From NCBI GenBank assembly GCA_913042175.1, contig CAJWIX010000003.1, positions 1 to 60,107 of the forward strand: DNA of 60,107 nucleotides. Reading direction: 5' to 3'. The translations under genes and the position numbers were made by a program. The DNA is from an uncultured Flavobacteriales bacterium (GTDB lineage Bacteria > Bacteroidota > Bacteroidia > Flavobacteriales_D > Parvicellaceae). Each line of letters opens with the position of its first letter. Position 1 is the stretch's first letter. Shown piece by piece: positions 8,607 through 16,494 of the stretch. The notes under the pieces are model-generated. The model was not told the DNA's origin. It saw only the letters and a program-made list of their open reading frames with translations, and searched no databases.

Positions 8607-9632
8607 TTACTGAACAGCCGAGTATAGGATTGCTTCTACTTCTCTTATTAGTTTTGATTTTTTAAAATTAGGGGCATAGACATATCCTTCCATGTTTATT
8701 ATTTCTGTTTTGTCGTGGGTTAAAAATGCATAATTCACATAGGTTCCACCCATTTTATCATTGACCATTCTCCATGCACCTGTAGTTTTAAAAACATACT
8801 TATCATTGATCTGCATGGCTAAACTTTCAATTGGTGCAATATCATCGTCTCTGGTTGACATATATGAATTACTTTCTCTGCCTTTTAAAAAGTGTAGGCC
8901 AATAGAATCCCTTTTTTCTTTATGATAATTAATAGAAAATTGGGATTCACTATAATAAGGGTACGTATAAACAACAATTCCCTTTTGAATTTCATGTGTT
9001 CCGTTTTGGTCTTTTTTCATTTCTAATTGACTAAACCACCAAAAATTAGCTTCTTCATTATTAAGCTTCATTTCTTTTGGAGCAATAATATTTAAGTCTA
9101 ATTCTTCCTTTAAATAGCTATTGATAATATTGTTTTTTTGATATGACATTTGTATTGATTCAAAGTAAAAAGAATTAATACGTTGCATTATATCTTGATA
9201 ATTATTGGAGAAATAGTTCACAGCACGTTTTTCAGATTTAAAATTTAATTCAACGACAAGTTGTCCATTTGCCCAAAGGTCATTGATGTAAATTGGGTTT
9301 CTAAACAAGGTTTGATTAGGGTCAATTTTGATGACTACGATACAACTTTTGTTTTTGAGATTATTGACTAAATTTTCTGGAACTATAAAGTCAATATTAA
9401 ATTGTTGCTCGTAGGGGAGAGGAGTTGATTTATTAACTTTTTCAAATTGTTTTTTTAACTCACTGCCAAGTGTAGTATGCCAATATTTTTTTGGTAATGA
9501 AAACAAGACGCTTCCAAAGTCTTTTTTAGCTTTTGGCTTATATAGACTAGAATCGTACTCATTTAAATTACAATGAGTTAACATGATAACTAGACTGAAA
9601 ATTAAAGTAATATTTCTAATTAATAATTGCAT
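8607..9632 (-). CDS. DUF4837 family lipoprotein
   Basis: A 341-aa lipoprotein with signal peptide and lipobox cysteine C21 (MLTHC). Family features are the early FSLPKKYWHTTLGSELKK block, the PYEQQFNIDFI segment, and near the end TGAWRMVNDKMGGTYVNYA and EGYVYAPNFKKSKLIREVEA, which fit DUF4837 of Bacteroidota. Function is unknown; it is expected in the periplasm or outer membrane. Its start lies inside the last codons of the upstream gene (13-nt overlap), so the two are coupled. Length is normal for the family. Confidence 0.72.
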   Translation of the reverse strand: MQLLIRNITLIFSLVIMLTHCNLNEYDSSLYKPKAKKDFGSVLFSLPKKYWHTTLGSELKKQFEKVNKSTPLPYEQQFNIDFIVPENLVNNLKNKSCIVVIKIDPNQTLFRNPIYINDLWANGQLVVELNFKSEKRAVNYFSNNYQDIMQRINSFYFESIQMSYQKNNIINSYLKEELDLNIIAPKEMKLNNEEANFWWFSQLEMKKDQNGTHEIQKGIVVYTYPYYSESQFSINYHKEKRDSIGLHFLKGRESNSYMSTRDDDIAPIESLAMQINDKYVFKTTGAWRMVNDKMGGTYVNYAFLTHDKTEIINMEGYVYAPNFKKSKLIREVEAILYSAVQ

Positions 9633-10426
9633 ATAACTATTCCAAAACGATGAAAGAAAGGCTCGTGAAAAATGGAAAAAACAGCATTAAGACTGCTTTC
9701 AAAAAATACACCAAAATTTTTATAAGTCACCTGACCTCTGCTTGTGATAAATTGGGGTTTCTGGTGTAATTTTCCTGTTATGATTTCTTTTTTAGTAAAT
9801 CCATTTTCATTATAACTGAATTGATATTTACCTGACAAGGCATAATTATAGTGAAGCGCCAATGATAACTGTAATTTATCTTGTTTTAATGGGAATGGTT
9901 TAAAATTAAATTTAAGAGGTATTGTTAAATAGTTGTATCGCAAGTAGTTTTTAGTTACTTCTTGGTTAGAATAAGCAAAAGTTATAGTATCATCATCTAT
10001 AATAGCCTTGTTTCGACCTAAATTTAACTGATAAAGAGAAAATCCAATACCAAATTGAAGGCTTACAATATCTTTTTGAGTTTGAAGAGTTTTGAAGTAA
10101 TTACGTTCACTTACAGCATATGAATTAATATGGTTATATGGAATATTGGCTTTAATATTATTCTTTGAAAACACAACATTTTTTGTGCAATGTAATTGGG
10201 AAATATCTATTTCGTTTTTAATAGCTTTCGTCTTATTTTTGGCTAAATTGAAATCATCATCTTTTTCAAAATCCCACATACCTTCTTCAGTGTTTTTTTC
10301 AGCAAGAGAAAACTTATTTGTGGAAGAAATGGAATCATTGTTTTGAGTGAATAAAGGATAATTAATGCATAAAAGGAAAGAAAGAATAGTAAAAAACTTA
10401 AAAATATTTTGGCAAGAATACCACAC
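9620..10426 (-). CDS. Putative outer-membrane beta-barrel protein
   Basis: A 268-aa secreted protein with signal peptide (1-27, ending PLFTQ). After a charged, possibly disordered stretch (30-110) the C-terminal 150 residues alternate strand-like segments (VSLQFGIGFSLYQLNLG, LRYNYLTIPLKFNFKPF, LQLSLALHYNYALSG) and end in an aromatic-terminated strand, as in small Bacteroidota porin-like barrels. The start is GTG at 10426; an ATG two bases upstream is in another frame and opens only a shadow ORF. No family is recognised with certainty. It overlaps the DUF4837 gene by 13 nt. Confidence 0.6.
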   Translation of the reverse strand: MWYSCQNIFKFFTILSFLLCINYPLFTQNNDSISSTNKFSLAEKNTEEGMWDFEKDDDFNLAKNKTKAIKNEIDISQLHCTKNVVFSKNNIKANIPYNHINSYAVSERNYFKTLQTQKDIVSLQFGIGFSLYQLNLGRNKAIIDDDTITFAYSNQEVTKNYLRYNYLTIPLKFNFKPFPLKQDKLQLSLALHYNYALSGKYQFSYNENGFTKKEIITGKLHQKPQFITSRGQVTYKNFGVFFESSLNAVFSIFHEPFFHRFGIVICNY

Positions 10427-10500
10427 ATACTTTTTAGATGTATGGCAGTATTTATTAATTATATTGATTTTTACTATTGCTTTAATTTTTTTCCTTTAAA

Positions 10501-11463
10501 TTACCTTAAAGCTATACTCGTTTCCCCAATTAAAAATCCCTCTGCATAGACTTCTACACTATAATTTCCAGCAGGTATGCTATTTTCAATTTCATAAAAA
10601 ATACATAAATCTGTATTTTGATTTTGATAATTTATTGTTCTTTTAGAACTCATTTTCAACTCTTCTTTTTGCTGATTTATGATCGTTAGTGGAGTAGGTG
10701 CGTTAAGAAGGATTCCTTCACTATCTAATATTCTAATATAAATTTCTTTGTCTCCTGCTTGTGCTAATTTATTTTCTATAATGCTAAAACACGTTTTTAT
10801 CATGTTTGTTTTTGAAGCTCTAGTTGTTTCACTTTGTGCACCTGAACTACGTATTCTTATTCCAGATGATATGACATTATTTATTTGTAATACAGCACCA
10901 ATGGCTACTTGTTTTTGAAGTGCTTCATTTTGCTTTATAATTTTTTTATTCTGTTTGCTTACATTAGACAGTTTCTGGGTTTTTTCTGTTAAGTCATTAG
11001 ATAAATTAATGTTTAGTGTATTTAGTGAGTCAATGGTATGAATGTATCCTTTCATGATGTTTCTTAAAGTTTCTGCTTCCTTTTTAAGCTTGTAAATTTT
11101 TCTCCAATCTCGCTTAGATTTTTTATCCAACTTATCCACTTCCTGCATAAGATTATTGATTTTTTCCCTTTGCCTATTGATACTGTCAATAGCTACACTA
11201 TTATTTTGTTCCAAACTATCATAAGAAAACAGTAATAGTTTAAGGTTCTCTTTTAGATTTTCCCCATCTGCTTCAGAAACTATGTCTTGATTTATAATGA
11301 TTTGGTTCATTTCTTCATTTTCTTTAATCATCTCAGAAATTTCTTGTTTAAAAGCGTGATTTTTTTGACTCAGTACACTTACTTCATATGCCAAATAACT
11401 GACAATAATTCCCAATAAGATATTAAATACTAGGGGTAATTTAGATTTCTTTTTTTCTTCCAT
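10501..11463 (-). CDS. Membrane-anchored coiled-coil protein
   Basis: A 320-aa protein with a short positively charged N-terminus (MEEKKKSK), one membrane helix (about 11-30) and a coiled coil of about 150 residues (35-185) rich in K, E, N and L. The C-terminal 130 residues form a beta-rich domain with INNVISSGIRIRSSG, then TRASKTNMIKTCFSI and EIYIRILDSEG. I recall the same tail, with a T-x-A-K...CF pattern, in uncharacterised Bacteroidota proteins, but no function is known. The topology suggests an inner-membrane anchor with a periplasmic rod and head. It is divergent from comF across 72 bp. Confidence 0.65.
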   Translation of the reverse strand: MEEKKKSKLPLVFNILLGIIVSYLAYEVSVLSQKNHAFKQEISEMIKENEEMNQIIINQDIVSEADGENLKENLKLLLFSYDSLEQNNSVAIDSINRQREKINNLMQEVDKLDKKSKRDWRKIYKLKKEAETLRNIMKGYIHTIDSLNTLNINLSNDLTEKTQKLSNVSKQNKKIIKQNEALQKQVAIGAVLQINNVISSGIRIRSSGAQSETTRASKTNMIKTCFSIIENKLAQAGDKEIYIRILDSEGILLNAPTPLTIINQQKEELKMSSKRTINYQNQNTDLCIFYEIENSIPAGNYSVEVYAEGFLIGETSIALR

Positions 11464-11535
11464 AAATTATATTACAATTTTATAAATCTTATCCGTTCTT
11501 TTGCACGTTATTTTGGATTTTTAATTCATATAGCA

Positions 11536-12195
11536 ATGTTTAAAGACTTAATTAGTTTAATATATCCACAACAGTGCGCAGGGTGTGGTCAGGCATTAGT
11601 TCAAACTGAAAAAGGAATTTGTGTTGGATGTTGGATGGAGTTGAAAAAATTTAAACACATTCATCTAAATCCTTTGCAAATTCACGCTAAGGTTAAACAT
11701 CAATTTCTTACATATTTTTTCATTAAAAACGATGTAATTCAACATATATTACACCAAATCAAATACCATGGAAACAAGGATGCTGCCTTTGTTTTGGGTA
11801 ATGAAATAGGATTGTTAGTACTTAAACAACAGGAAATATTGGATATAGATTTAATAGTCCCTGTGCCAATAAGTAAGAAGAAATTGAAGTTAAGGGGGTA
11901 TAATCAATCTGAAGAAGTTGCTAAAGGAATTGCCCACATCATTAAAAAACCCATAAATACTACATTATTAATAAGAGCAAAATCCATGACTACTCAAACT
12001 AAAAGCAGTCGATTCGAAAGATGGGAAAACATGAAAAATGAATACCATCTCAATAAAAAGCTATCTAAAAAAGCAAGTTTATTGCTTGTTGATGATGTTA
12101 TAACAACAGGAGCAACAATTCATAGTTGTATTGAAGCGCTAGAGAATCAATTTAGTCAAATACATATTGCTGCAGTTGCAGCTTCAAAACAGTAG
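11536..12195 (+). CDS. ComF family phosphoribosyltransferase-like protein
   Basis: A 219-aa cytoplasmic protein. The N-terminus carries a four-cysteine zinc site (C14, C17, C29, C32 in CAGCGQ and CVGCW). The C-terminal part has the type I phosphoribosyltransferase PRPP loop LLLVDDVITTGATIHS (about 177-192) and the flexible-loop region DLIVPVPISKKKLKLRGYNQ. ComF/GntX proteins support natural transformation in several bacteria; the substrate of the PRTase fold is unknown. No other competence gene is linked here. The gene is convergent with the MORN gene, 9 bp apart. Confidence 0.88.
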   Translation: MFKDLISLIYPQQCAGCGQALVQTEKGICVGCWMELKKFKHIHLNPLQIHAKVKHQFLTYFFIKNDVIQHILHQIKYHGNKDAAFVLGNEIGLLVLKQQEILDIDLIVPVPISKKKLKLRGYNQSEEVAKGIAHIIKKPINTTLLIRAKSMTTQTKSSRFERWENMKNEYHLNKKLSKKASLLLVDDVITTGATIHSCIEALENQFSQIHIAAVAASKQ

Positions 12196-12204
12196 ACTAG
12201 GAAA

Positions 12205-12639
12205 TTATTTTGGAAACTCTTTTGGGCTTTCAGCAGGAGTGCCTATTTCAATATTGGTAAATTGACCTTCTTTAAATAGCCCATCGAATGTAGCACCTTC
12301 TCTTGCCCAGTAATACTTTCCTCTTCCATCCATTTTATCTTCATCCCAATTCCCATCATAAGTATTACCATCTTTCCAAGTGTATTTTCCATGACCACTT
12401 TTTAGGCCTTCAGAGAATCTACCAGTGTAATTATCGCCATTTTCGAAGTAAAAAACTCCATTGCCATCAGGTTTACCGTTTTTCCACATTCCTTCGTAAA
12501 AATCACCATTTTCCCATTCGTAAGTTCCATGTCCTTTGAAACAATTTCCTTTAACACATTGAGCTGATATAGCTGTAGCTATCCCGAAACATAAAAAGAG
12601 TGATAATATGGTTTTCATTGTAATTGTATAATTTTTCAT
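12205..12639 (-). CDS. Secreted MORN-repeat protein
   Basis: A 144-aa protein with signal peptide and about four MORN repeats (GHGTYEWENGDFYEGMWKNG, then GNGVFYFENGDNYTGRF, GHGKYTWKDGNTYDGNW, GRGKYYWAREGATFDGLF). MORN repeats form beta-hairpin ribbons involved in protein or membrane contact. The signal peptide reads best from the internal ATG at 12618 (MKTILSLFLCFGIATAISAQ), so the annotated first seven residues may be untranslated. The DNA shows matching near-repeats. It stands alone on the minus strand with about 80 bp of AT-rich sequence upstream that holds no clear promoter. Confidence 0.8.
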   Translation of the reverse strand: MKNYTITMKTILSLFLCFGIATAISAQCVKGNCFKGHGTYEWENGDFYEGMWKNGKPDGNGVFYFENGDNYTGRFSEGLKSGHGKYTWKDGNTYDGNWDEDKMDGRGKYYWAREGATFDGLFKEGQFTNIEIGTPAESPKEFPK

Positions 12640-12722
12640 TTGGGTAAATTTAATTCTTTTTGTAGTTATTTTTCTATACGTTCAATAAATATGCCAAAAA
12701 ATGATTTACGAAAATTCAAATT

Positions 12723-13799
12723 TTAAGTTACTAATTTATGATATATTTCTTTTTCATGTTCCGTAAAGTAGTTTTCATACCTTTTGATATCCACTAAATC
12801 TGAAATTTTTTTGCCATAAAGAATATGATCTAAGAGCTGTTTGCCAAGTAAAGGGGTCATTAGCACTGATTTGGAACCCATACCATTAAAAATAAATGCA
12901 TTTTTTATAATAGGGTGTTCACCTAAAAATGGTTTCCTATCTAATGTAGTAGGTCTAAATCCATAAGTTTGATTTATGACTTTTATATTTTCAATTGGAA
13001 TTATTTTTGAAAGATTTGCAAGTAGTTTGTCTTTACTTTCTTTTGTTATGTTGTGGTTCTCATCACGATGATTATATGTTGCCCCAACAGTATATTGATT
13101 ATTTGATAAGGGCATGGCAAAAACACCTTTACTGACAATGTGTTTTGGTAAAGATTTTGAGCATATAGTGAGCAACTCACCTTTATTGGGAATTAAAGGC
13201 AAATAATTAAAAATATTAAGAGATGTGCCTTGACACATAACGAGGTGTTTGAATTGGTTATTTTCATAATGAAATTCGTTTTTAACATAACTTAAATCTT
13301 CCAACACAAATGCCTTTTCTTTGAATGTTTTTGTTGAATTGAATAGGTTTTTAGCTTCACGGAGGAATTTTTTAACATCAAGTTTAGCAGACTTTAATAA
13401 AGAACCATTTCCAAACTCGTTTAACAGATTTGGCAACTCTTCTTCTGTTGGAGATAAAATGGTATTATATGGTTTAACAAAAGCTTTACTAAACCAATTA
13501 TTTTGTTCTTCATAAGAACTAAAAAGCCTAGTTAATTTTAACTCTTTAAAAACATCTTTACTAAATAGCGTATTGCATGATTTATAAAATTGGCAACTAT
13601 AGTCATAAAACCTATCTCCTTCCCAATTTAATACACAACGCTTAAATGACATTGGGTGCATGAGTCCAGCAGCAACTTTAGAACTGGTGATAAGATCATT
13701 CTTATCAATAATAAGAAATGATTTATTGTACTGTTTTAAAAGTAAGCCCAATACAGTGCCAGAAATTCCTTGGCCAACAATGAGGAAATCATATTTCAT
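12723..13799 (-). CDS. FAD-dependent oxidoreductase (DAO family)
   Basis: A 358-aa cytoplasmic flavoprotein. The N-terminal Rossmann motif VGQGISGTVLGLLL (about 8-21) binds the FAD ADP moiety, and the acidic residue of IIDKND closes it. The C-terminal part has YGFRPTTLDRKPFLG and FNGMGSKSVLMTPLLGK, the second FAD-contacting segment of the D-amino-acid oxidase/glycine oxidase fold. The likely chemistry is oxidation of an amine or amino acid; the substrate is not evident. The start overlaps the end of the LysE-type exporter by 11 nt, so enzyme and exporter are translationally coupled, which hints at a shared amino-acid substrate (inference). Confidence 0.82.
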   Translation of the reverse strand: MKYDFLIVGQGISGTVLGLLLKQYNKSFLIIDKNDLITSSKVAAGLMHPMSFKRCVLNWEGDRFYDYSCQFYKSCNTLFSKDVFKELKLTRLFSSYEEQNNWFSKAFVKPYNTILSPTEEELPNLLNEFGNGSLLKSAKLDVKKFLREAKNLFNSTKTFKEKAFVLEDLSYVKNEFHYENNQFKHLVMCQGTSLNIFNYLPLIPNKGELLTICSKSLPKHIVSKGVFAMPLSNNQYTVGATYNHRDENHNITKESKDKLLANLSKIIPIENIKVINQTYGFRPTTLDRKPFLGEHPIIKNAFIFNGMGSKSVLMTPLLGKQLLDHILYGKKISDLVDIKRYENYFTEHEKEIYHKLVT

Positions 13800-14451
13800 T
13801 TACAATGTTAATCTCTTTAAAATATATTGCAATTCCAAAAAAGAAAAGTGCTGCTCCAACAGCCATACCTATGTAGCATAGATTATGAGGTTTTAAGTAT
13901 TTTTTAAGTTTACTCGAATAATATATTTTCAATAAATCAACACAAAATAAAGTTAGTATTGTTATTCCAAAATAATAAAGTAGGCCAGTTCCTTGAATAT
14001 GTAATTCTTTAGTAGCATATGTGCATGCTGCAATCCAAAAAAGTAGCACACCTGGATTAATGGCGTTAATTCCAAAACCCTTTGCAATCAATTGAAAAGG
14101 GTATATTATGATGTTTTCACTGGAAGTGTTTATCTCTTTTATTTCCCTTTCTTTGGGTATCTTGTTTAGTGAAATGTAATTTTTAATGATGGAAAAGGTT
14201 CCAATAATTATAAATATACTTCCAGCAATATATTTAATGTAGCTAATGGAATATAACCAGTAGTTAATCTTTTCAGCAATAAATAATGAGGCCAATAAGT
14301 AAACAGCATCACTGATGAGAATACCTATATCTAAAAACATGGCAGATTTGAAACCTTTTTTAATGCTAGTCTCAATTAGCACAAAAAAGGCAGGACCAAA
14401 TAAAAGGCTCAAAAAAACCCCAAATAAAATTCCATTTACTATTAAATCCAT
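13789..14451 (-). CDS. LysE family amino-acid exporter
   Basis: A 220-aa inner-membrane protein with six predicted helices. It has LysE/RhtB family features: GILFGVFLSLLFGPAFFVLI at the N-terminus, then GFKSAMFLDIGILISDAVY, and NPGVLLFWIAA (about 135-145). Family members export basic or neutral amino acids. The substrate is not identifiable. A TATCTTTA element (14458-14465), one mismatch from TAnnTTTG, ends 6 nt before the ATG. The downstream flavoprotein overlaps by 11 nt. A strong terminator upstream separates it from the 64-aa gene. Confidence 0.82.
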   Translation of the reverse strand: MDLIVNGILFGVFLSLLFGPAFFVLIETSIKKGFKSAMFLDIGILISDAVYLLASLFIAEKINYWLYSISYIKYIAGSIFIIIGTFSIIKNYISLNKIPKEREIKEINTSSENIIIYPFQLIAKGFGINAINPGVLLFWIAACTYATKELHIQGTGLLYYFGITILTLFCVDLLKIYYSSKLKKYLKPHNLCYIGMAVGAALFFFGIAIYFKEINIVNEI

Positions 14452-14490
14452 TTAGGGTAAAGATAGGAAATGCACTATAAATTTAGGGCA

Positions 14491-14522
14491 AAAAAAAACC
14501 ACTTCATTTGAAGTGGTTTTTT
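14491..14522 (-). terminator. Intrinsic terminator after the 64-aa gene
   Basis: AAAAAACCACTTCA, a TT centre and TGAAGTGGTTTTTT form a perfect 14-bp stem with A and T runs on both sides, so it can work in either direction. It directly follows the 64-aa gene on the minus strand. It is one of only two clear intrinsic terminators in the window. Confidence 0.88.
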
Positions 14523-14540
14523 AATCATCAATTTAATTGA

Positions 14541-14735
14541 TTAGGCTTTTTTCAAGAACGGAAGACCAGTTCTGTCATTTTCAATTACCTTTTTTCCAGA
14601 TGGAAGGTCACAAGCGTTTGCTCCTTCGCTTTTAGAAAAGTAATAAATCGTTTGATTTCTTCCTCCTCTTAAAGTTACATCTTTAGAATGTAAAATGTAA
14701 GTTGTTCCTTTACTATTAGTGTGTGAATATGCCAT
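14541..14735 (-). CDS. Small conserved protein of unknown function (64 aa)
   Basis: A 64-aa soluble basic protein (MAYSHTNSKGTTYILHSKDV...RTGLPFLKKA). I recognise the pattern YSHTNSKG-x-TYYLH-x-KDVTLRGGR-x-QTIYYFSK and a C-terminal RTGLPxLKK from small uncharacterised proteins in several bacterial phyla, which suggests strong conservation; I cannot verify this here. There is no signal peptide, helix or cysteine pair beyond a single Cys. It is a single-gene unit with an A-rich leader (TTTATTAAAAATGG) before the ATG and its own strong terminator, a layout typical of abundant small proteins. Nothing is known of its role. Confidence 0.85.
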   Translation of the reverse strand: MAYSHTNSKGTTYILHSKDVTLRGGRNQTIYYFSKSEGANACDLPSGKKVIENDRTGLPFLKKA

Positions 14736-14847
14736 TTTTAATAAATTTTTTGATTAATAACGAAGTGAATATATTAAAATAAACCAATTATACCCTGAAA
14801 AACTCCCAGATAATGCATTTTTTTTATTAACAATTTTAACAGGATAA

Positions 14848-15636
14848 CTACTCGAGAAGATTAGGCTTGTTTAATTCACCCTCCATTTTTTCTAATTCCA
14901 TTCTTATAGATCCAACCCATATTTTAGCTTTTGCTAAAAGCGGAATTTTATTATAATCATCTGATATCCAAACAGTTAAATCTTCTTGAGCTTTAAAAAT
15001 TCTACCTTGTTGAACAATAGGGCAAAATTTTAATGCATTAAATTCTCCAGCACTTATTTTTATTTTTTCTCTTCCTAAAAATTTTACTCTTAAATCATAA
15101 ATTTCTCCATCAACTATGCTGTTAAATGATAAAATAGTGTCTTTTTTTAAATTATTTAGGCTTAATGTTCGGGCATAAAAGTAGCTGGATACCATATCCT
15201 GAATGTTTTCAGGAATACTAATTACTTTGCTACCAGTGTTGACAGTCTGACTTTCATAATTAAATGAATAGTATTGCTCAAATTCAGTATTTCCCTCTTG
15301 CACTTTTCTAATAAATAGTCGTGGTCTCATTTCATTACTGTCAATTATACTCTCATAGTGATCACGAACTTTAAAAAACCAGTCAAATGCAAAATTGGTA
15401 TACCCTTTACCAACCACTCTATAGCATTCTGGATATTTATCTATTGAACTAACCTCTAATTTTGCTTTACCAGCTTCAATAACTCCATATGCAATTTTGT
15501 ATGTTAATTTTTCACCAAAAGTAAAAGGGCGCACTACATCAGTTTTTATATTTGATGACGTTAAAAAAGGTTTGTGCTTTACTTGGAAAGAGCTACAAAA
15601 GACTATTAAAGCAATAATGATGAATTTTAATTTCAT
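14848..15636 (-). CDS. DUF3108 domain protein, periplasmic
   Basis: A 262-aa secreted protein with signal peptide (1-18). The DUF3108 domain fills residues 35-250, with the family signature FTFGEKLTYKIAYGVIEAGKA (about 38-58) and the late blocks SAGEFNALKFCP and LTVWISDDYNKIPLLAKAKI. The fold is thought to be a lipid- or LPS-related beta barrel; function is unknown. The 5' end overlaps, head to head, the MORN-type lipoprotein gene on the plus strand by about 20 bp. Confidence 0.85.
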   Translation of the reverse strand: MKLKFIIIALIVFCSSFQVKHKPFLTSSNIKTDVVRPFTFGEKLTYKIAYGVIEAGKAKLEVSSIDKYPECYRVVGKGYTNFAFDWFFKVRDHYESIIDSNEMRPRLFIRKVQEGNTEFEQYYSFNYESQTVNTGSKVISIPENIQDMVSSYFYARTLSLNNLKKDTILSFNSIVDGEIYDLRVKFLGREKIKISAGEFNALKFCPIVQQGRIFKAQEDLTVWISDDYNKIPLLAKAKIWVGSIRMELEKMEGELNKPNLLE

Positions 15637-15985
15637 ACTTATAAAACTTCAAAAAACATGCCAATTGGCCATTATATTATTTGCTCTAATGGCTTGTTCT
15701 AATGAAAATACAAAACTGAAGGATCAGCACTCTAGTAAAGAAAATTCTTTAATTAAAGAAGAAAGCTTATCATCCACAAAAGATGGAGAAGTAGTATCGT
15801 ATCATAAAAATGGAAAAGTGCAGAGTATAGGTCATTTTTCTAATGGTATTGCAAACGGACCTATCATTGTTTATGATAGCAACGGGAATGAGCTATATCA
15901 TGGTAGATTTGTCAATGGGAAGCCAAAAGGAGAATGGGTTTTTACGGAGCAATCTACTGGAAATAAAAAAATAAAAAATTACTAA
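15617..15985 (+). CDS. MORN_2 (YwqK-like) lipoprotein
   Basis: The ORF track starts this gene at 15497, which would place 40 residues inside the antisense of the DUF3108 gene. The ATG pair at 15617/15620 gives instead a lipoprotein signal peptide ending in the lipobox LMAC, so I choose 15617. The mature part is about 100 aa with two to three MORN_2-type units (GEVVSYHKNGKVQSIGHFSNG, then GPIIVYDSNGNELYHGRFVNG, then GEWVF). Such proteins are annotated as YwqK-type antitoxins in databases, but nothing here supports a toxin-antitoxin role. A perfect 9-bp inverted repeat follows the stop. Confidence 0.7.
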   Translation: MMNFNFILIKLQKTCQLAIILFALMACSNENTKLKDQHSSKENSLIKEESLSSTKDGEVVSYHKNGKVQSIGHFSNGIANGPIIVYDSNGNELYHGRFVNGKPKGEWVFTEQSTGNKKIKNY

Positions 15986-15991
15986 TTCTAG

Positions 15992-16018
15992 TTGTATTTT
16001 AATAAGTAAAAAATACAA
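15992..16018. repeat. Perfect 9-bp inverted repeat
   Basis: TTGTATTTT, a 9-nt loop (AATAAGTAA) and AAAATACAA. It lies 7 nt after the lipoprotein stop and 42 nt before the next ATG. It has no T run after the stem, so it is a weak terminator at best, or an operator or mRNA-stabilising hairpin. Confidence 0.5.
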
Positions 16019-16059
16019 TATATGTATATTGCGTAGTAATTATTAAATATAGATATTTT

Positions 16060-16491
16060 ATGACTTCGATTTTAAATTCTGCTCATTCTGGACTTAGGTG
16101 GTTAGTTCTACTTTTTTTATTGATCTCAATTGTTTTTGCTTTTCTTAATTTGAAAAAGACAAAGCTTGAGAAGCCTCAAAAGTTAATGTATCTATTTGGT
16201 TTAATTTTCACACATACTCAGTTGTTAATAGGATTGGTGCTCTACTTTTTAAGTGCAAAAGTTGTTTTTAACGAAGAGACCATGAGCAATGCCTCTAGTA
16301 GATTTTATGCTATGGAACATCCATTAGGTATGTTAATTGCAATTATTTTGATTACTATGGGCTACAGTAAGGGTAAAAAGAATCAAAGTCACAAAACTGT
16401 TTTGGTTTTCTATTTAATAGGTCTGATATTAATTATTGCATCAATTCCTTGGCCTTTTAGAACTGCTCTTGGCGTAGTTGATTGGTTTTAG
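16060..16491 (+). CDS. Four-helix membrane protein, conserved in Bacteroidota
   Basis: A 143-aa integral membrane protein with four predicted helices (about 12-32, 40-64, 86-104 and 115-134). Histidines lie at helix ends (H9, H52, H87), and HSGLRWLVLL opens the chain, the reason relatives are sometimes labelled cytochrome-like; heme binding is not established. I recall the same pattern (LRW near the start, FTHxQLLIGLVLYF, IPWPFR at the end) in other flavobacterial hypothetical proteins. It lies 3 nt before hflX and is probably cotranscribed with it. Confidence 0.65.
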   Translation: MTSILNSAHSGLRWLVLLFLLISIVFAFLNLKKTKLEKPQKLMYLFGLIFTHTQLLIGLVLYFLSAKVVFNEETMSNASSRFYAMEHPLGMLIAIILITMGYSKGKKNQSHKTVLVFYLIGLILIIASIPWPFRTALGVVDWF

Positions 16492-16494
16492 TTT

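Noticed and set aside
10243-10428. Minus-strand ORF (61 aa) starting ATG two bases before the beta-barrel gene start
   Set aside because: It is the wrong frame over the signal peptide region; the 268-aa frame gives a good signal peptide and beta-strand pattern.
15497-15616. Extended N-terminus of the plus-strand lipoprotein
   Set aside because: It lies antisense to the DUF3108 signal region and would place 40 unrelated residues before a lipoprotein signal peptide.
15660-15669. Palindrome GCCAATTGGC
   Set aside because: It lies inside the signal peptide region of the lipoprotein gene; a 10-bp palindrome in coding sequence is not surprising on its own.
16046-16059. AAATAT-AG-ATATTT before the ATG at 16060
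   Set aside because: The run of A and T is too low in complexity to call an operator.
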